Source: Gemmatimonadota bacterium | GTDB lineage: Bacteria > Latescibacterota > UBA2968 > UBA8231 | Assembly: GCA_018673255.1 (NCBI GenBank) | Contig: JABHDC010000183.1 | Location: 1-28,036, forward strand | Reading direction: 5' to 3' | Length of the DNA stretch: 28,036 nucleotides | Shown: positions 8,054-15,334 of the stretch, one piece after another | Layout: the number at the start of each line of letters is the position of its first letter | Position numbering within the stretch: the stretch's first letter is position 1 | Notes under the pieces: model-generated | What the model saw: only the letters and a program-made list of their open reading frames with translations | The model's database searches: none | Told to the model about the DNA's origin: nothing | Program-made: the position numbers and the translations under genes

Positions 8054-8149
8054 CTTCTCGATGTGCATCCCCATCCCGTGTCCTCCCCTGACGATCGCTG
8101 GATCGCCTATGTGTCAGGGGATGCACGGCAAACACAGATCTCTCGCCGA
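8054..8149 (+). pseudogene. Possible remnant of a TolB/oligogalacturonate-lyase-like propeller gene
   Basis: The frame that continues into the CcmH-like gene reads LLDVHPHPVSSPDDRWIAYV followed by SGDARQTQISRRG. This resembles the last blade of PD40/TolB-type propellers, especially oligogalacturonate-lyase-like proteins, where an HPHP-x-FSPDG-x-W/Y segment is common. Nothing recognisable precedes it in this frame, so if the match is real it is a C-terminal fragment left by deletion. It could also be an accidental resemblance over about 30 residues. Low confidence. Confidence 0.25.
8063..8126 (+). promoter_or_regulatory. Two mutually exclusive hairpins sharing one arm, upstream of the CcmH-like gene
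   Basis: The arm at 8113-8126 (GTCAGGGGATGCAC) can pair perfectly with either of two upstream arms: its bases 8117-8126 with GTGCATCCCC at 8063-8072 (10 bp), or its bases 8113-8121 with TCCCCTGAC at 8084-8092 (9 bp). The two pairings share GGGGA and cannot form together. This is the geometry of an attenuator or a switching leader RNA, 39 bases before the chosen start codon. No U-run follows, so a transcription terminator is unlikely; an effect on translation is possible. The function is inferred from pairing only. Confidence 0.3.
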
Positions 8150-8164
8150 GGCAGTCTGGCCAAC

Positions 8165-8659
8165 ATGGTTCATGAAATAACGAAGATTCGTAAGGTTTCG
8201 ATGCTCTGGTTGTTCACGCTCATGCTGGGCCTGACGACGGCTGCGGATGCCGAAGCAGGCACACGCGATGTCGAGACGGAGGCCCACCAGCTCTTCACCA
8301 CCATCATGAGTCCCTACTGCCCTGGCTCACTGCTGAACCAGTGCCCCAGCTCTCAGGCGGCCGTGTTGCGTGACGAGATCCGCCAGAGATTGCGCGATGG
8401 AGCCACGCGCGAACAGATCGAAACTGAACTGATCGCCACCTATGGCGAAGGCATCCTCGCCTCACCGCCCTTCTCAGGGTTCGGTGTGCTCTCCTGGCTG
8501 GGAGCCGTCGGCATCTTCCTGGGCGGCCTCGCTGCGGCCGGTGTCTGGTTGCGCAATCGCCGAGGAACGGATGGATCCTCGCCTGCCCCATCCACCAGTT
8601 CAGATGATCCCCTGCATAAGCGTATGCGGGAAGAGATCGACGCCGATGATGAGATCTGA
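8165..8659 (+). CDS. CcmH-like cytochrome c biogenesis protein with variant cysteine motif
   Basis: From ATG 8165 this is 164 residues: a signal peptide or N-terminal anchor (MVHEITKIRKVSMLWLFTLM, then an ADAEAG cleavage-like end), a small helical domain (about residues 35-95), one transmembrane helix (about 106-129) and a short charged cytoplasmic tail. The domain resembles CcmH/Ccl2, which in the family hands reduced apocytochrome to the haem ligation machinery. The usual LRCxxC is replaced by MSPYCPGSLLNQCPSSQA with cysteines C52 and C60 eight positions apart, a variant I recall in several non-proteobacterial CcmH annotations. REEIRQRLRDG-like DEIRQRLRDG and IETELIATYGEGIL match the rest of the family. 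ATG 8201 is an alternative start with an AAGG nearby, but 8165 gives a positively charged signal n-region. No other ccm gene is adjacent. Confidence 0.7.
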   Translation: MVHEITKIRKVSMLWLFTLMLGLTTAADAEAGTRDVETEAHQLFTTIMSPYCPGSLLNQCPSSQAAVLRDEIRQRLRDGATREQIETELIATYGEGILASPPFSGFGVLSWLGAVGIFLGGLAAAGVWLRNRRGTDGSSPAPSTSSDDPLHKRMREEIDADDEI

Positions 8660-8680
8660 CGAACAGGGCGCCCAGTAACA

Positions 8681-9454
8681 GTGACCCTCTCCCTCCAGCT
8701 GCGCCGGTGTAAACCGGTCGCTCTCCTGCTGGAAGCCGTCTATCGCCCACTGCGACGCCAGCTTCAACGTCTACGATTCCGGGGAAATCGGTTCCATTGT
8801 CCCGTCTGTGACAGCCGGGTTCGGTGTTTTCTCCCCTTTGGGCTGCCACCACGCCCCAATGCCATGTGTCCGGTCTGCGAGTCGGTCGAGCGCCATCGGC
8901 TCTACTGGCTCTACTACCGGCGGCAAACAGATCTTCTGAATCAGGACAACGAGGTGCGTTTCCTGCACTTCGCCCCGGAGATGGGGATCCAGCGGCGACT
9001 GTGGCGGCTGGCGCACCTGCGTTACGTGAGTCTGGATTTTGTCAGTCCCTACGTGCAGATCCGTGCCGACCTGTGTCACCTGCCATTATCGGATGCGTGC
9101 GCAGACATCGTCCACTGCTCTCATGTTCTGGAGCACGTGAGTGACGATCGGGCGGCCATGGGACATCTGCTGCGAATTCTGCGACCGGGTGGCTGGGGCC
9201 TGATCCAGGTCCCCATATGGACCGACGGACCGACACTCGAAGATCCGTCGATCACCGATCCGGCTGAGCGTGAACGCATCTATGGCCAGGATGACCATGT
9301 CCGACTGTATGGCCCGGATGTGGTGGAACGATTACGCGAGACGGGATTCGACCTCGACATCATCCCCGCCTCGCAGTTCCTGTCTGCTGAGGAGTGCAAA
9401 CGGTACGCCATCGATCCATCGGAAGAGATCTTCCACTGCCGGCGCCCGGCCTGA
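8681..9454 (+). CDS. Class I SAM-dependent methyltransferase with N-terminal zinc ribbon
   Basis: This 257-residue protein starts at GTG 8681, 21 bases after the CcmH-like stop, so the two are probably co-transcribed. The N-terminus is basic and helical, followed by a zinc ribbon (C40-x2-C43 in FHCPVCDSRVRCFLPFG; C63-x2-C66 in NAMCPVCESVERHRLYWLY). The methyltransferase type 11 core follows: FLHFAPE replaces the classical GxGxG start, DLCHLPLSDACADIVHCSHV and LEHV (about residues 120-133) form motifs II-III, and RPGGWGLIQVP is the post-core strand. Proteins of this layout often sit near glycan or cell-surface genes, but the acceptor is unknown. Methyl transfer from S-adenosylmethionine in the cytoplasm is the family expectation. 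Confidence 0.8.
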   Translation: MTLSLQLRRCKPVALLLEAVYRPLRRQLQRLRFRGNRFHCPVCDSRVRCFLPFGLPPRPNAMCPVCESVERHRLYWLYYRRQTDLLNQDNEVRFLHFAPEMGIQRRLWRLAHLRYVSLDFVSPYVQIRADLCHLPLSDACADIVHCSHVLEHVSDDRAAMGHLLRILRPGGWGLIQVPIWTDGPTLEDPSITDPAERERIYGQDDHVRLYGPDVVERLRETGFDLDIIPASQFLSAEECKRYAIDPSEEIFHCRRPA

Positions 9455-9580
9455 CCAGATTCAGCCGGGAACGACCGACCCGGCGGCACGTCCTTGACCC
9501 TGACACGGCCGCCCTATTGACTTGACCCGTGATCTGCTGACCACGACGCCTCCCGCCCTGACTCCCACAAGAGCCGCCCG

Positions 9581-10525
9581 ATGGTCAACCTTCTTCGACA
9601 CGCTGATCGATCTGAACGATCTCTGATCGGGAGAGCCAAATGGGTCGGCGTCCTGTTGTTGGGGTTGTGGGCCGGTCCCACGGCGGCCCTGGATCTGGAA
9701 CTGCTTGCCGCTCTGCCGATCAAGGGGCTGGAGAATGCCCAGCCATCGGGTCTGGCGATGGCCGACGGGGTGTTGTTCGCCGTCAGCGACAAGCACGATC
9801 ACGCCATCTGTCGTATCGACATCACAGATGACGCAGCGCAGCTGGAACCCTTCATCACATTCAATGCGCCATGGTCAGGTACGTGGTCGACACGCCTCGA
9901 CTTCGAAGGTCTGACCTATGCCGATGGCAGCTTCTACCTGGTGAGCGAAGCCTGCCTGCGGGTGCTTCACGTCAACGAGAGAGGCGGGGGCCTGGAGTGG
10001 GTGACGCCCGACGTCCGCGGGGCGGCCACCGCCGCCGGCCTGTTGAACGTGAAGAATGCCCGGCTGGAAGGGATCGCCCTGCTGGCACCCAACCACTTCC
10101 TGCTCGCTGTCGAACGCGAGCCACGCGGCCTGATCGAGATCTGGCAGGATGAGGATGAGGATGAGCCCCACGTCCAGGCCTGGGTCACAGATGAGACTCG
10201 TCTCGAACTGCCCGAACCACGGGCAGTGGACTTCACCGATCTCCATCTGGACGCAGGCGGACTCTATGCCCTGGCCCGCAATGCGGACGCCGTCACGCCC
10301 ATCACCTGGTCGTCGGGCCAATTCGAGGAACTGGACGTGTGGTCCTTCCGCCATGTTGTGGAAGATCCCGCCTATGCCTACGAAAATCAGACCTATGGCA
10401 AGGCGGAGGGGCTGACCATGGATGATGAACGGGTCTACATCGTCCTCGACAACAACCAGCAGCCGCGCCTGGCCGATGAAAATGATCGCCGCCCGCAATT
10501 GCTGATCTTCGCCCGACCGGACTGA
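9581..10525 (+). CDS. Secreted phytase-like/SdiA-regulated-type beta-propeller protein
   Basis: The 314-residue protein has a long basic N-terminus followed by a hydrophobic stretch (WVGVLLLGLWAGPTAALD, about residues 21-38) that looks like a signal peptide with cleavage after TAA or AAL. The rest is beta-rich with recurring blade motifs: LDFEGLTYADGSFYLVSE, ARLEGIALLAPNHFLLAVE and AEGLTMDDERVYIVLDN. These repeated 'EGL/EGI' loops resemble the esterase-like-activity-of-phytase and SdiA-regulated propeller families, which bind ligands or calcium through acidic loops. An acidic DEDEDEP run lies near the middle. It follows the methyltransferase by 126 bases. Enzymatic activity is not demonstrated for most relatives, so the function is left open. 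Confidence 0.65.
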   Translation: MVNLLRHADRSERSLIGRAKWVGVLLLGLWAGPTAALDLELLAALPIKGLENAQPSGLAMADGVLFAVSDKHDHAICRIDITDDAAQLEPFITFNAPWSGTWSTRLDFEGLTYADGSFYLVSEACLRVLHVNERGGGLEWVTPDVRGAATAAGLLNVKNARLEGIALLAPNHFLLAVEREPRGLIEIWQDEDEDEPHVQAWVTDETRLELPEPRAVDFTDLHLDAGGLYALARNADAVTPITWSSGQFEELDVWSFRHVVEDPAYAYENQTYGKAEGLTMDDERVYIVLDNNQQPRLADENDRRPQLLIFARPD

Positions 10526-10634
10526 CACTGCCCCACCGACCCTGCCCGACCAACACTGCCGACAAGGTGGGGTCGCATGGCGCCTGACCGACTGGCCGCT
10601 GTCTCCTCAGGCCAACCCACCCCGATCTGCTGTG

Positions 10635-11396
10635 CTACGCACCAAATCCCTCCGGTCCGTCAAAACCACCTGCCTCGGTGCCAAGGCGCACAAAACCCTC
10701 TGCGAAATCACAGCCCTTCATCCACGCAGTCGACTGCGCTTCCAGGGCGCGGTATCGAGCCAGCCAACCATATCTCTCTGCCAACCCGGGCTGTGCCTGG
10801 AAGTGCTCAAGGGCTTCACGCTTGCGCTCAATTGTCGAGGTGATGTCGACGAAGAGCGACGGGATGTAGCGAGCCACGGGGGCTGTGCCCAGTGTGGTCT
10901 CGTAGAAGATGACCTGCGGTGAAGGCACCGGTGGCGCTTCGCCATCAAGTCCCGGTCGGAAGCAGTAGCGGCTGGCCCAGACCACAGCCTCAGTGGCGGC
11001 CATGTGATCGGGATGCAGGATATCGTTGTGCCAGTGAGACAGCAGCATGTCGGGTTCGTGCTTGCGCAGGACCTCCAGCAGGGCCACGCGACGTTCGGGG
11101 CCGATCAGCAATGGACAGTCACCAAGATCCAGACACTCGGCCGTCGCCCCCAGGACACTGGCGGCGGCCTGGATCTCGTCTGCACGGATCGACTTGATCT
11201 CGTCCAGGGTCGGTACCGGGTCTCGTGCCCACAGGGCGGGCGACTCACACCGCTCACCATAGGAAAAAGCGACGATATGTACCTTGCTGCCCGCCTCGGT
11301 CAGCCGCGCGATTGTACCACCGGCACGCGAACAGAAATCTGCAGCGTGAGCAGAGAACACCAGCACACGTCGGTCGCCGCGAATCATATCACTCAT
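10635..11396 (-). CDS. PIG-L family deacetylase / 4-oxalomesaconate-hydratase-like protein
   Basis: From ATG 11396 (MSDMIRGDRRVLVFSAHAAD) the protein is 253 residues, with a GGGAGA ribosome-binding site upstream; the longer frame to 11489 runs into the divergent promoter region. PIG-L zinc hydrolases have an N-terminal HPDDE and a later HxxH. Here the first is H17-A-A-D20-F, and the second is in HWHNDILHPDH (H121, H123, H128, H131). This AHAADF-CSRAGGTIA variant resembles the subfamily that includes the GalB hydratase of gallate degradation, so hydrolysis of an N-acetyl group and hydration of an unsaturated acid are both possible. It is divergent from the amidohydrolase operon, which suggests shared control from the 182-base gap. 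Confidence 0.82.
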   Translation of the reverse strand: MSDMIRGDRRVLVFSAHAADFCSRAGGTIARLTEAGSKVHIVAFSYGERCESPALWARDPVPTLDEIKSIRADEIQAAASVLGATAECLDLGDCPLLIGPERRVALLEVLRKHEPDMLLSHWHNDILHPDHMAATEAVVWASRYCFRPGLDGEAPPVPSPQVIFYETTLGTAPVARYIPSLFVDITSTIERKREALEHFQAQPGLAERYGWLARYRALEAQSTAWMKGCDFAEGFVRLGTEAGGFDGPEGFGA

Positions 11397-11578
11397 CAAG
11401 CCGTCTCCCTCTGGATAACAGCTGCCACGCCGGGCCGCTGGAACTCGATACGCCCCAGGATGGGGCTCGGCACAGGTTGGGCCTGGCAACTCCGGGTGTC
11501 AAGGGGGGTAACGGGGTGGCTCAGCCGACGCCGAAACCTATCTTTGCCCCGTACCTCAACCGGGAGATCCGACCACCC
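11397..11578. promoter_or_regulatory. Divergent intergenic region of the catabolic locus
   Basis: These 182 bases separate the divergent PIG-L and amidohydrolase genes and must hold both start sites if the locus is transcribed outward. A short palindrome GCCCC-aggat-GGGGC spans 11452-11466 and could be an operator half-site pair. G-rich runs (AAGGGGGGTAACGGGG, about 11502-11517) lie nearer the amidohydrolase. I could not identify a convincing -35/-10 pair on either strand. Confidence 0.35.
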
Positions 11579-12799
11579 ATGCAATATGACCTGCTCCTGT
11601 CCGGCGGCCACATCATCGATCCGGCCAATGGCCTCGACAAGATCGCCGACATCGCCATTCGCGATGGACGGATCGCTGCCGTGGACACCGACATCCCCGC
11701 GACCGCTGCACTTCGCCGCATCGACGCCAGCGGACTCCATGTCACACCGGGTCTCGTCGACATCCACGTGCACCTGTATGCCACGGCGGGCAACCCCGGG
11801 GCGTGGGCCGGAGACAACTCGGTATTACCCGACGGATTCAGCTTCCGCGCGGGCACAACGACCATGGTAGACACGGGCTCGGCAGGCTGGAGGAACTTCG
11901 GCGATTTCCGTCATCGAGTTCTGGATCGCTTCACAACCCGTACCTACGGACTGGTCAACATCGCCGGCCTGGGCATGGCGACGATGCAGACGGAACAAAA
12001 TGTCCACGATCTGAATCCGGCAGAGTGTGCTGCCGTCGCTCGCGAGCACGAAGACGTGGTCGTCGGTCTCAAGACCGCCCACTACGTGATGTCCGATTGG
12101 ACCTCCGTAGATCGTGTCCTGGCTGCCGGCGAGATCGCTCGCATGCCCGCCATGATCGACTTCGGCCACTTCAAACCGGAGCGGCCCTACTACGAACTGG
12201 TCGGTCAGCGACTGCGGCCCGGCGACATCTCCACGCACATGTATCGCGGACCGGTTCCCTGCATCGACGATCAGGGCCGCGTCTATGACTACCTGCGGGC
12301 AGCACGGGATCGAGGCATACTCTTTGATGTGGGTCATGGCGCCGGCAGTTTCTGCTTCCGCAATGCCGTCCCCTGCGTCGAGCAGGGATTCTGGCCCGAC
12401 TCAATTTCCACCGACCTGCATCGTCTGAGCATGAATATCGGCATGCTCGACATGCCCACGACCATGTCGAAATTCCTCTGCATGGGGATGCCCCTGGCCG
12501 ACGTCATCCGGCTGTCGACGATCGAACCGGCCCGTGTCATCGGGCGCCCCGAACACGGTCATCTGAGCGTGGGGGCAGCTGCTGACGTTGCAGTCCTGCG
12601 CCTCGACGAAGGTGATTTTGGTTACATGGACGCCTTTGGCGGCGTCCTGCGCGGCGACCGCCGACTGCACTGCGAACTCACGCTCTGCAACGGCAACATT
12701 GTCTGGGATCTGAATGGTCGTTCGGGGGTCGACTACCGCACCCTCGACGCAGATTACGGCGTGCGTGATGTCGAGGAACTCGTGCTGCCGCCGAAGTAG
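11579..12799 (+). CDS. Amidohydrolase/deacetylase-family metallohydrolase (dihydroorotase-like fold)
   Basis: Starting at ATG 11579 (MQYDLLLSGGHIIDPANGLD) the protein is 406 residues; the frame extends upstream but lacks family sequence. It has the amidohydrolase layout: small beta-sandwich at the N-terminus, then the barrel metal site with H63-x-H65 in GLVDIHVHLY, a likely carboxylated lysine K155 in VVGLKTAHYV, later histidines H177, H210 and H233 (FDVGHGAGSF), and catalytic aspartate D279 in SISTDLH. This order matches the amidohydrolase/deacetylase subfamily that includes enzymes acting on N-acyl or acetylated hydroxy compounds and cyclic amides. It heads an eight-gene run; the propeller gene starts 23 bases after its stop. 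The exact substrate is unknown. Confidence 0.88.
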   Translation: MQYDLLLSGGHIIDPANGLDKIADIAIRDGRIAAVDTDIPATAALRRIDASGLHVTPGLVDIHVHLYATAGNPGAWAGDNSVLPDGFSFRAGTTTMVDTGSAGWRNFGDFRHRVLDRFTTRTYGLVNIAGLGMATMQTEQNVHDLNPAECAAVAREHEDVVVGLKTAHYVMSDWTSVDRVLAAGEIARMPAMIDFGHFKPERPYYELVGQRLRPGDISTHMYRGPVPCIDDQGRVYDYLRAARDRGILFDVGHGAGSFCFRNAVPCVEQGFWPDSISTDLHRLSMNIGMLDMPTTMSKFLCMGMPLADVIRLSTIEPARVIGRPEHGHLSVGAAADVAVLRLDEGDFGYMDAFGGVLRGDRRLHCELTLCNGNIVWDLNGRSGVDYRTLDADYGVRDVEELVLPPK

Positions 12800-12822
12800 G
12801 CACACCAGAGGAAACTCGCCAG

Positions 12823-14259
12823 ATGAAATTTCCCGGCCTCGAACTCTTCCTCGACGATGTTGGCCTCACCGATCGACGCAATGTGCGACGCGTCGTCATG
12901 CAGCCCCGCATGCACCGGTCCAATCCCGTCCTGCGCCGTGAACACCCGTGGGAAGAGAGTCATGTGGCTGCCTACGGTGGTATCCACTTTGACGCCCACC
13001 GCCAGCGATTCCGCATGTGGTACAATGCCTTCGGCGCCAGCTACTACGACCAGCAGATGCTGGCCTATGCTGAGAGCGAAGACGGCATCCACTGGGAAAA
13101 GCCACTGCTGACCCAGCGAAGCTACCCCGGACACGACGGGCGCACGAATCTCTTGTTTGGCCCCGAATGCAACGTGCACGGCCCGGGTGTGATCGAGAAT
13201 CCAGATCAGGGGGACGAGGAGCGGCGCTGGCTGCTGCTGTTCGACTCCTATGATCGTTTCCGACCCGACGCGGCGGCCCAGGGCATCACGGGACGATGGT
13301 CCTACACGGCCAGTTCCGCCGATGGTCTGCACTGGACCCCCGAGATGGGTGTACCCGCCTTCGCCGGCAAGGCGGACAGCGCCCAGTGTGTGTTGTGGGA
13401 TCCCACGATCCGTCGCTTCCGTGCCTATTCACGACTGACGACGACGGATGCTCTCGGCCAGCGAATCCGCACATTCCGGTTACTGGAGTCGAAGGACTTC
13501 ACCCGCTGGGAAGCTCCCAGAGAGATCTTCCGTCCAGATGCCCAGGATGGTGCGCCGGACACACAATTGCAGCAACTGGCCATCAGCTACTACGATGGCA
13601 TCTATGTCGGCTTCGCCACCCTCTTCCGCATCTCGCAGTATGTGGTGGACCCCGCTGGTCGACACATCGACGAAGGCGCACAGATCGACCACACCGAGTT
13701 GATCACATCACGTGATGGCGTGCGATTTGACCGCGTCGCCGAACGGCAATCATTCCTCGAGCCGGCACCATCCGGCTTCGGCGCCACTGGCTATCGTCTG
13801 GCCCCCCACGTCCTGGTCCATGGGGATGAGGTGCGGATCTACGTGTCCAGCAACCGCAGCCGCACCGGACGATGGAAGGGACTGGAGATCGGCCTGGCCA
13901 CCCTCGAGAAGGATCGCTTCGTGGCCCTTCAACCGGAGCGCATGCGCGAGCCGGCACTCGTGGAACTGACACCCATGGTCTACGACAGGCTGCCTCAACT
14001 CAATGCCACCATCGGCAAGGCGGGCCGGGTCCGGGCCGAACTTGCGGACATGAATGGCATCCCCCTGAATGGCTTCACACGGGACGACGCGGTCGCTCTG
14101 GAGACTGATGCACGCAACCATCCTTTGCGGTGGCAGGCAGACGGCCAGGACTACGACCTTGCGAGACTGTCAAAAAAAGAATGCCAGCAGCCATTGCGCC
14201 TGAGGCTCTGGTTTGAACAGAGTCAGATACATGCCCTGCGACAAACAGAAGTGACATAA
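12823..14259 (+). CDS. GH32/GH43-like five-bladed beta-propeller protein
   Basis: The 478-residue protein starts at ATG 12823 with an AGAGGA ribosome-binding site about nine bases upstream. It shows repeated blade motifs of family 32/43-like glycosidases: FDAHRQRFRMWYNAFG, YAESEDGIHWEKPLL, YTASSADGLHWTPE, LLESKDFTRWEAPREIF and ITSRDGVRFDRV. These 'D-G-x-x-W' loops are typical of propeller glycosidases and of many uncharacterised relatives. A C-terminal beta-sandwich-like part (about residues 365-478) follows. There is no signal peptide, so it would act in the cytoplasm unless exported another way. I cannot identify the three catalytic acids with certainty, so a hydrolase activity is a family inference. 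Its neighbours suggest a sugar-containing substrate. Confidence 0.65.
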   Translation: MKFPGLELFLDDVGLTDRRNVRRVVMQPRMHRSNPVLRREHPWEESHVAAYGGIHFDAHRQRFRMWYNAFGASYYDQQMLAYAESEDGIHWEKPLLTQRSYPGHDGRTNLLFGPECNVHGPGVIENPDQGDEERRWLLLFDSYDRFRPDAAAQGITGRWSYTASSADGLHWTPEMGVPAFAGKADSAQCVLWDPTIRRFRAYSRLTTTDALGQRIRTFRLLESKDFTRWEAPREIFRPDAQDGAPDTQLQQLAISYYDGIYVGFATLFRISQYVVDPAGRHIDEGAQIDHTELITSRDGVRFDRVAERQSFLEPAPSGFGATGYRLAPHVLVHGDEVRIYVSSNRSRTGRWKGLEIGLATLEKDRFVALQPERMREPALVELTPMVYDRLPQLNATIGKAGRVRAELADMNGIPLNGFTRDDAVALETDARNHPLRWQADGQDYDLARLSKKECQQPLRLRLWFEQSQIHALRQTEVT

Positions 14260-14275
14260 CTGGAGGAAGAGGACG

Positions 14276-15334
14276 TTGAGTCAGACATCACGTGAGATCG
14301 TCAAGCGCACCCTGCGCTTCGAACATCCCGAGCGCATGCCCCGCGAGATGTGGACCTTGCCCATCGGTGAGGCCGCCGCTCCTGAGATTCTGAAAGAGAT
14401 CCGGCGGCGGTTCCCTTCAGACTTTGGTGGCGTGCCCCCCGTCTACCGACCCTCCGCCCGCGTCCAGGGCAATCCCTACGAGGCGGGCTCCTTCACCGAT
14501 GACTGGGGTTGCCAGTTCATCAATATCCAGGATGGCGTGATCGGCGAAATCCGTGACCCTCTGTTGAGCGATCTGGCCGATGCCGATCGTGTACAGCCCC
14601 CCTACGAAACCTTGCCGGAAGACGTCAGCGCCGCTCGAGACACCGTCAACCAGGCCTGCGCCGAGAGTGACCTGTTCATCCGTGGTGCCTGCTGCCCACG
14701 CCCCTGGGAGCGGTATCAGTTCCTGCGCGGCACGATGAGTGCGATGATGGATGTCATGGACCCGGAGAGTGGCACCCGATCCCTGATACGTCAGATCCAC
14801 GAATTCTACCTGCGTGAACTCGAATTCTGGGTTTCCACCGATGTGGACGCCATCAATTTCATGGATGATTGGGGCGCCCAGAACCAGTTGCTGATTCCAC
14901 CAGCGATCTGGCGGGACCTGTTCAGACCACTGTATCAGGACTATTGCGACCTTGCCCATGCCCACGGCAAGGCGGTCTTCATGCACTCCGATGGCCACAT
15001 TTCTGAAATCTATCCAGACCTGGTCGAGGTCGGCGTCGATGCGCTCAACTCCCAGTTGTTCTGCATGGATATGGCCGATCTGGCCACCAAAGCGAAGGGC
15101 CGCATGACCTTCTGGGGTGAGATCGATCGCCAGCACGTCTTGACCGACGCCGATCCCGAGGTCGGCCGGCAGGCGGTGCGAAAAGTTGCCGAGCATCTGT
15201 ATGACACGGCAGGTGGGATCATCGCCCAGTTCGAATTTGGTGCCGCAGCACAGGGCCAGACGGCGCTGGCCATCTTTGAGGAGTGGGAGTGTGTCGACAC
15301 CGAAGCGCGATCCGCCGCCGGAGTCACAGACTGA
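14276..15334 (+). CDS. Uroporphyrinogen-decarboxylase-fold (URO-D/MtaA-like) protein 1
   Basis: The start is a TTG at 14276 preceded by a strong GGAGGAAGAGG, 17 bases after the propeller stop. The 352-residue product opens with the URO-D-superfamily pattern SREIVKRTLRFEHPERMPRE and later has MDDWGAQNQLLIPPAIWRDL and FMHSDGHISEIYPDLVEVGV, matching the barrel strands that hold the active site in MtaA/CmuA methyltransferases and HemE. The zinc-binding H-x-C of MtaA-type enzymes is H-S-D-G here, so a corrinoid methyltransferase activity is doubtful. It is not a haem-pathway HemE either, lacking the conserved N-terminal arginine motif. Proteins like this recur in catabolic clusters with unknown function. 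The next gene overlaps its stop by one base (TGATG). Confidence 0.78.
   Translation: MSQTSREIVKRTLRFEHPERMPREMWTLPIGEAAAPEILKEIRRRFPSDFGGVPPVYRPSARVQGNPYEAGSFTDDWGCQFINIQDGVIGEIRDPLLSDLADADRVQPPYETLPEDVSAARDTVNQACAESDLFIRGACCPRPWERYQFLRGTMSAMMDVMDPESGTRSLIRQIHEFYLRELEFWVSTDVDAINFMDDWGAQNQLLIPPAIWRDLFRPLYQDYCDLAHAHGKAVFMHSDGHISEIYPDLVEVGVDALNSQLFCMDMADLATKAKGRMTFWGEIDRQHVLTDADPEVGRQAVRKVAEHLYDTAGGIIAQFEFGAAAQGQTALAIFEEWECVDTEARSAAGVTD

Larger units (their letters stand above)
7886..8164. other. Untranslated leader or decayed-gene stretch ahead of the CcmH-like gene
   Basis: No convincing gene occupies these bases. The first part has an imperfect tandem repeat: TGCCCGGT occurs at 7891-7898 and 7917-7924, and GGTATCT at 7896-7902 and 7910-7916. 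The second part contains a possible beta-propeller remnant and two alternative hairpins listed separately. I found no clear promoter inside it. Confidence 0.5.

Noticed and set aside
9464..9484. GCCGGG/CCCGGC hairpin after the methyltransferase
   Set aside because: Only six base pairs and no U-run; not enough for a terminator call in 60% GC DNA.
9490..9530. TTGACC and TATTGA as a promoter before the phytase-like gene
   Set aside because: Spacer is only about 15 bases and the -10 match is weak.
10531..10572. CCCCACC/GGTGGGG inverted repeat between the phytase-like and PIG-L genes
   Set aside because: The 28-base loop and lack of a U-run make a terminator doubtful, although the position between convergent genes is right.
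14417..15196. 259-codon minus-strand frame opposite URO-D-like 1
   Set aside because: Mirror of a well-supported gene with codon-shadow composition and no motif.
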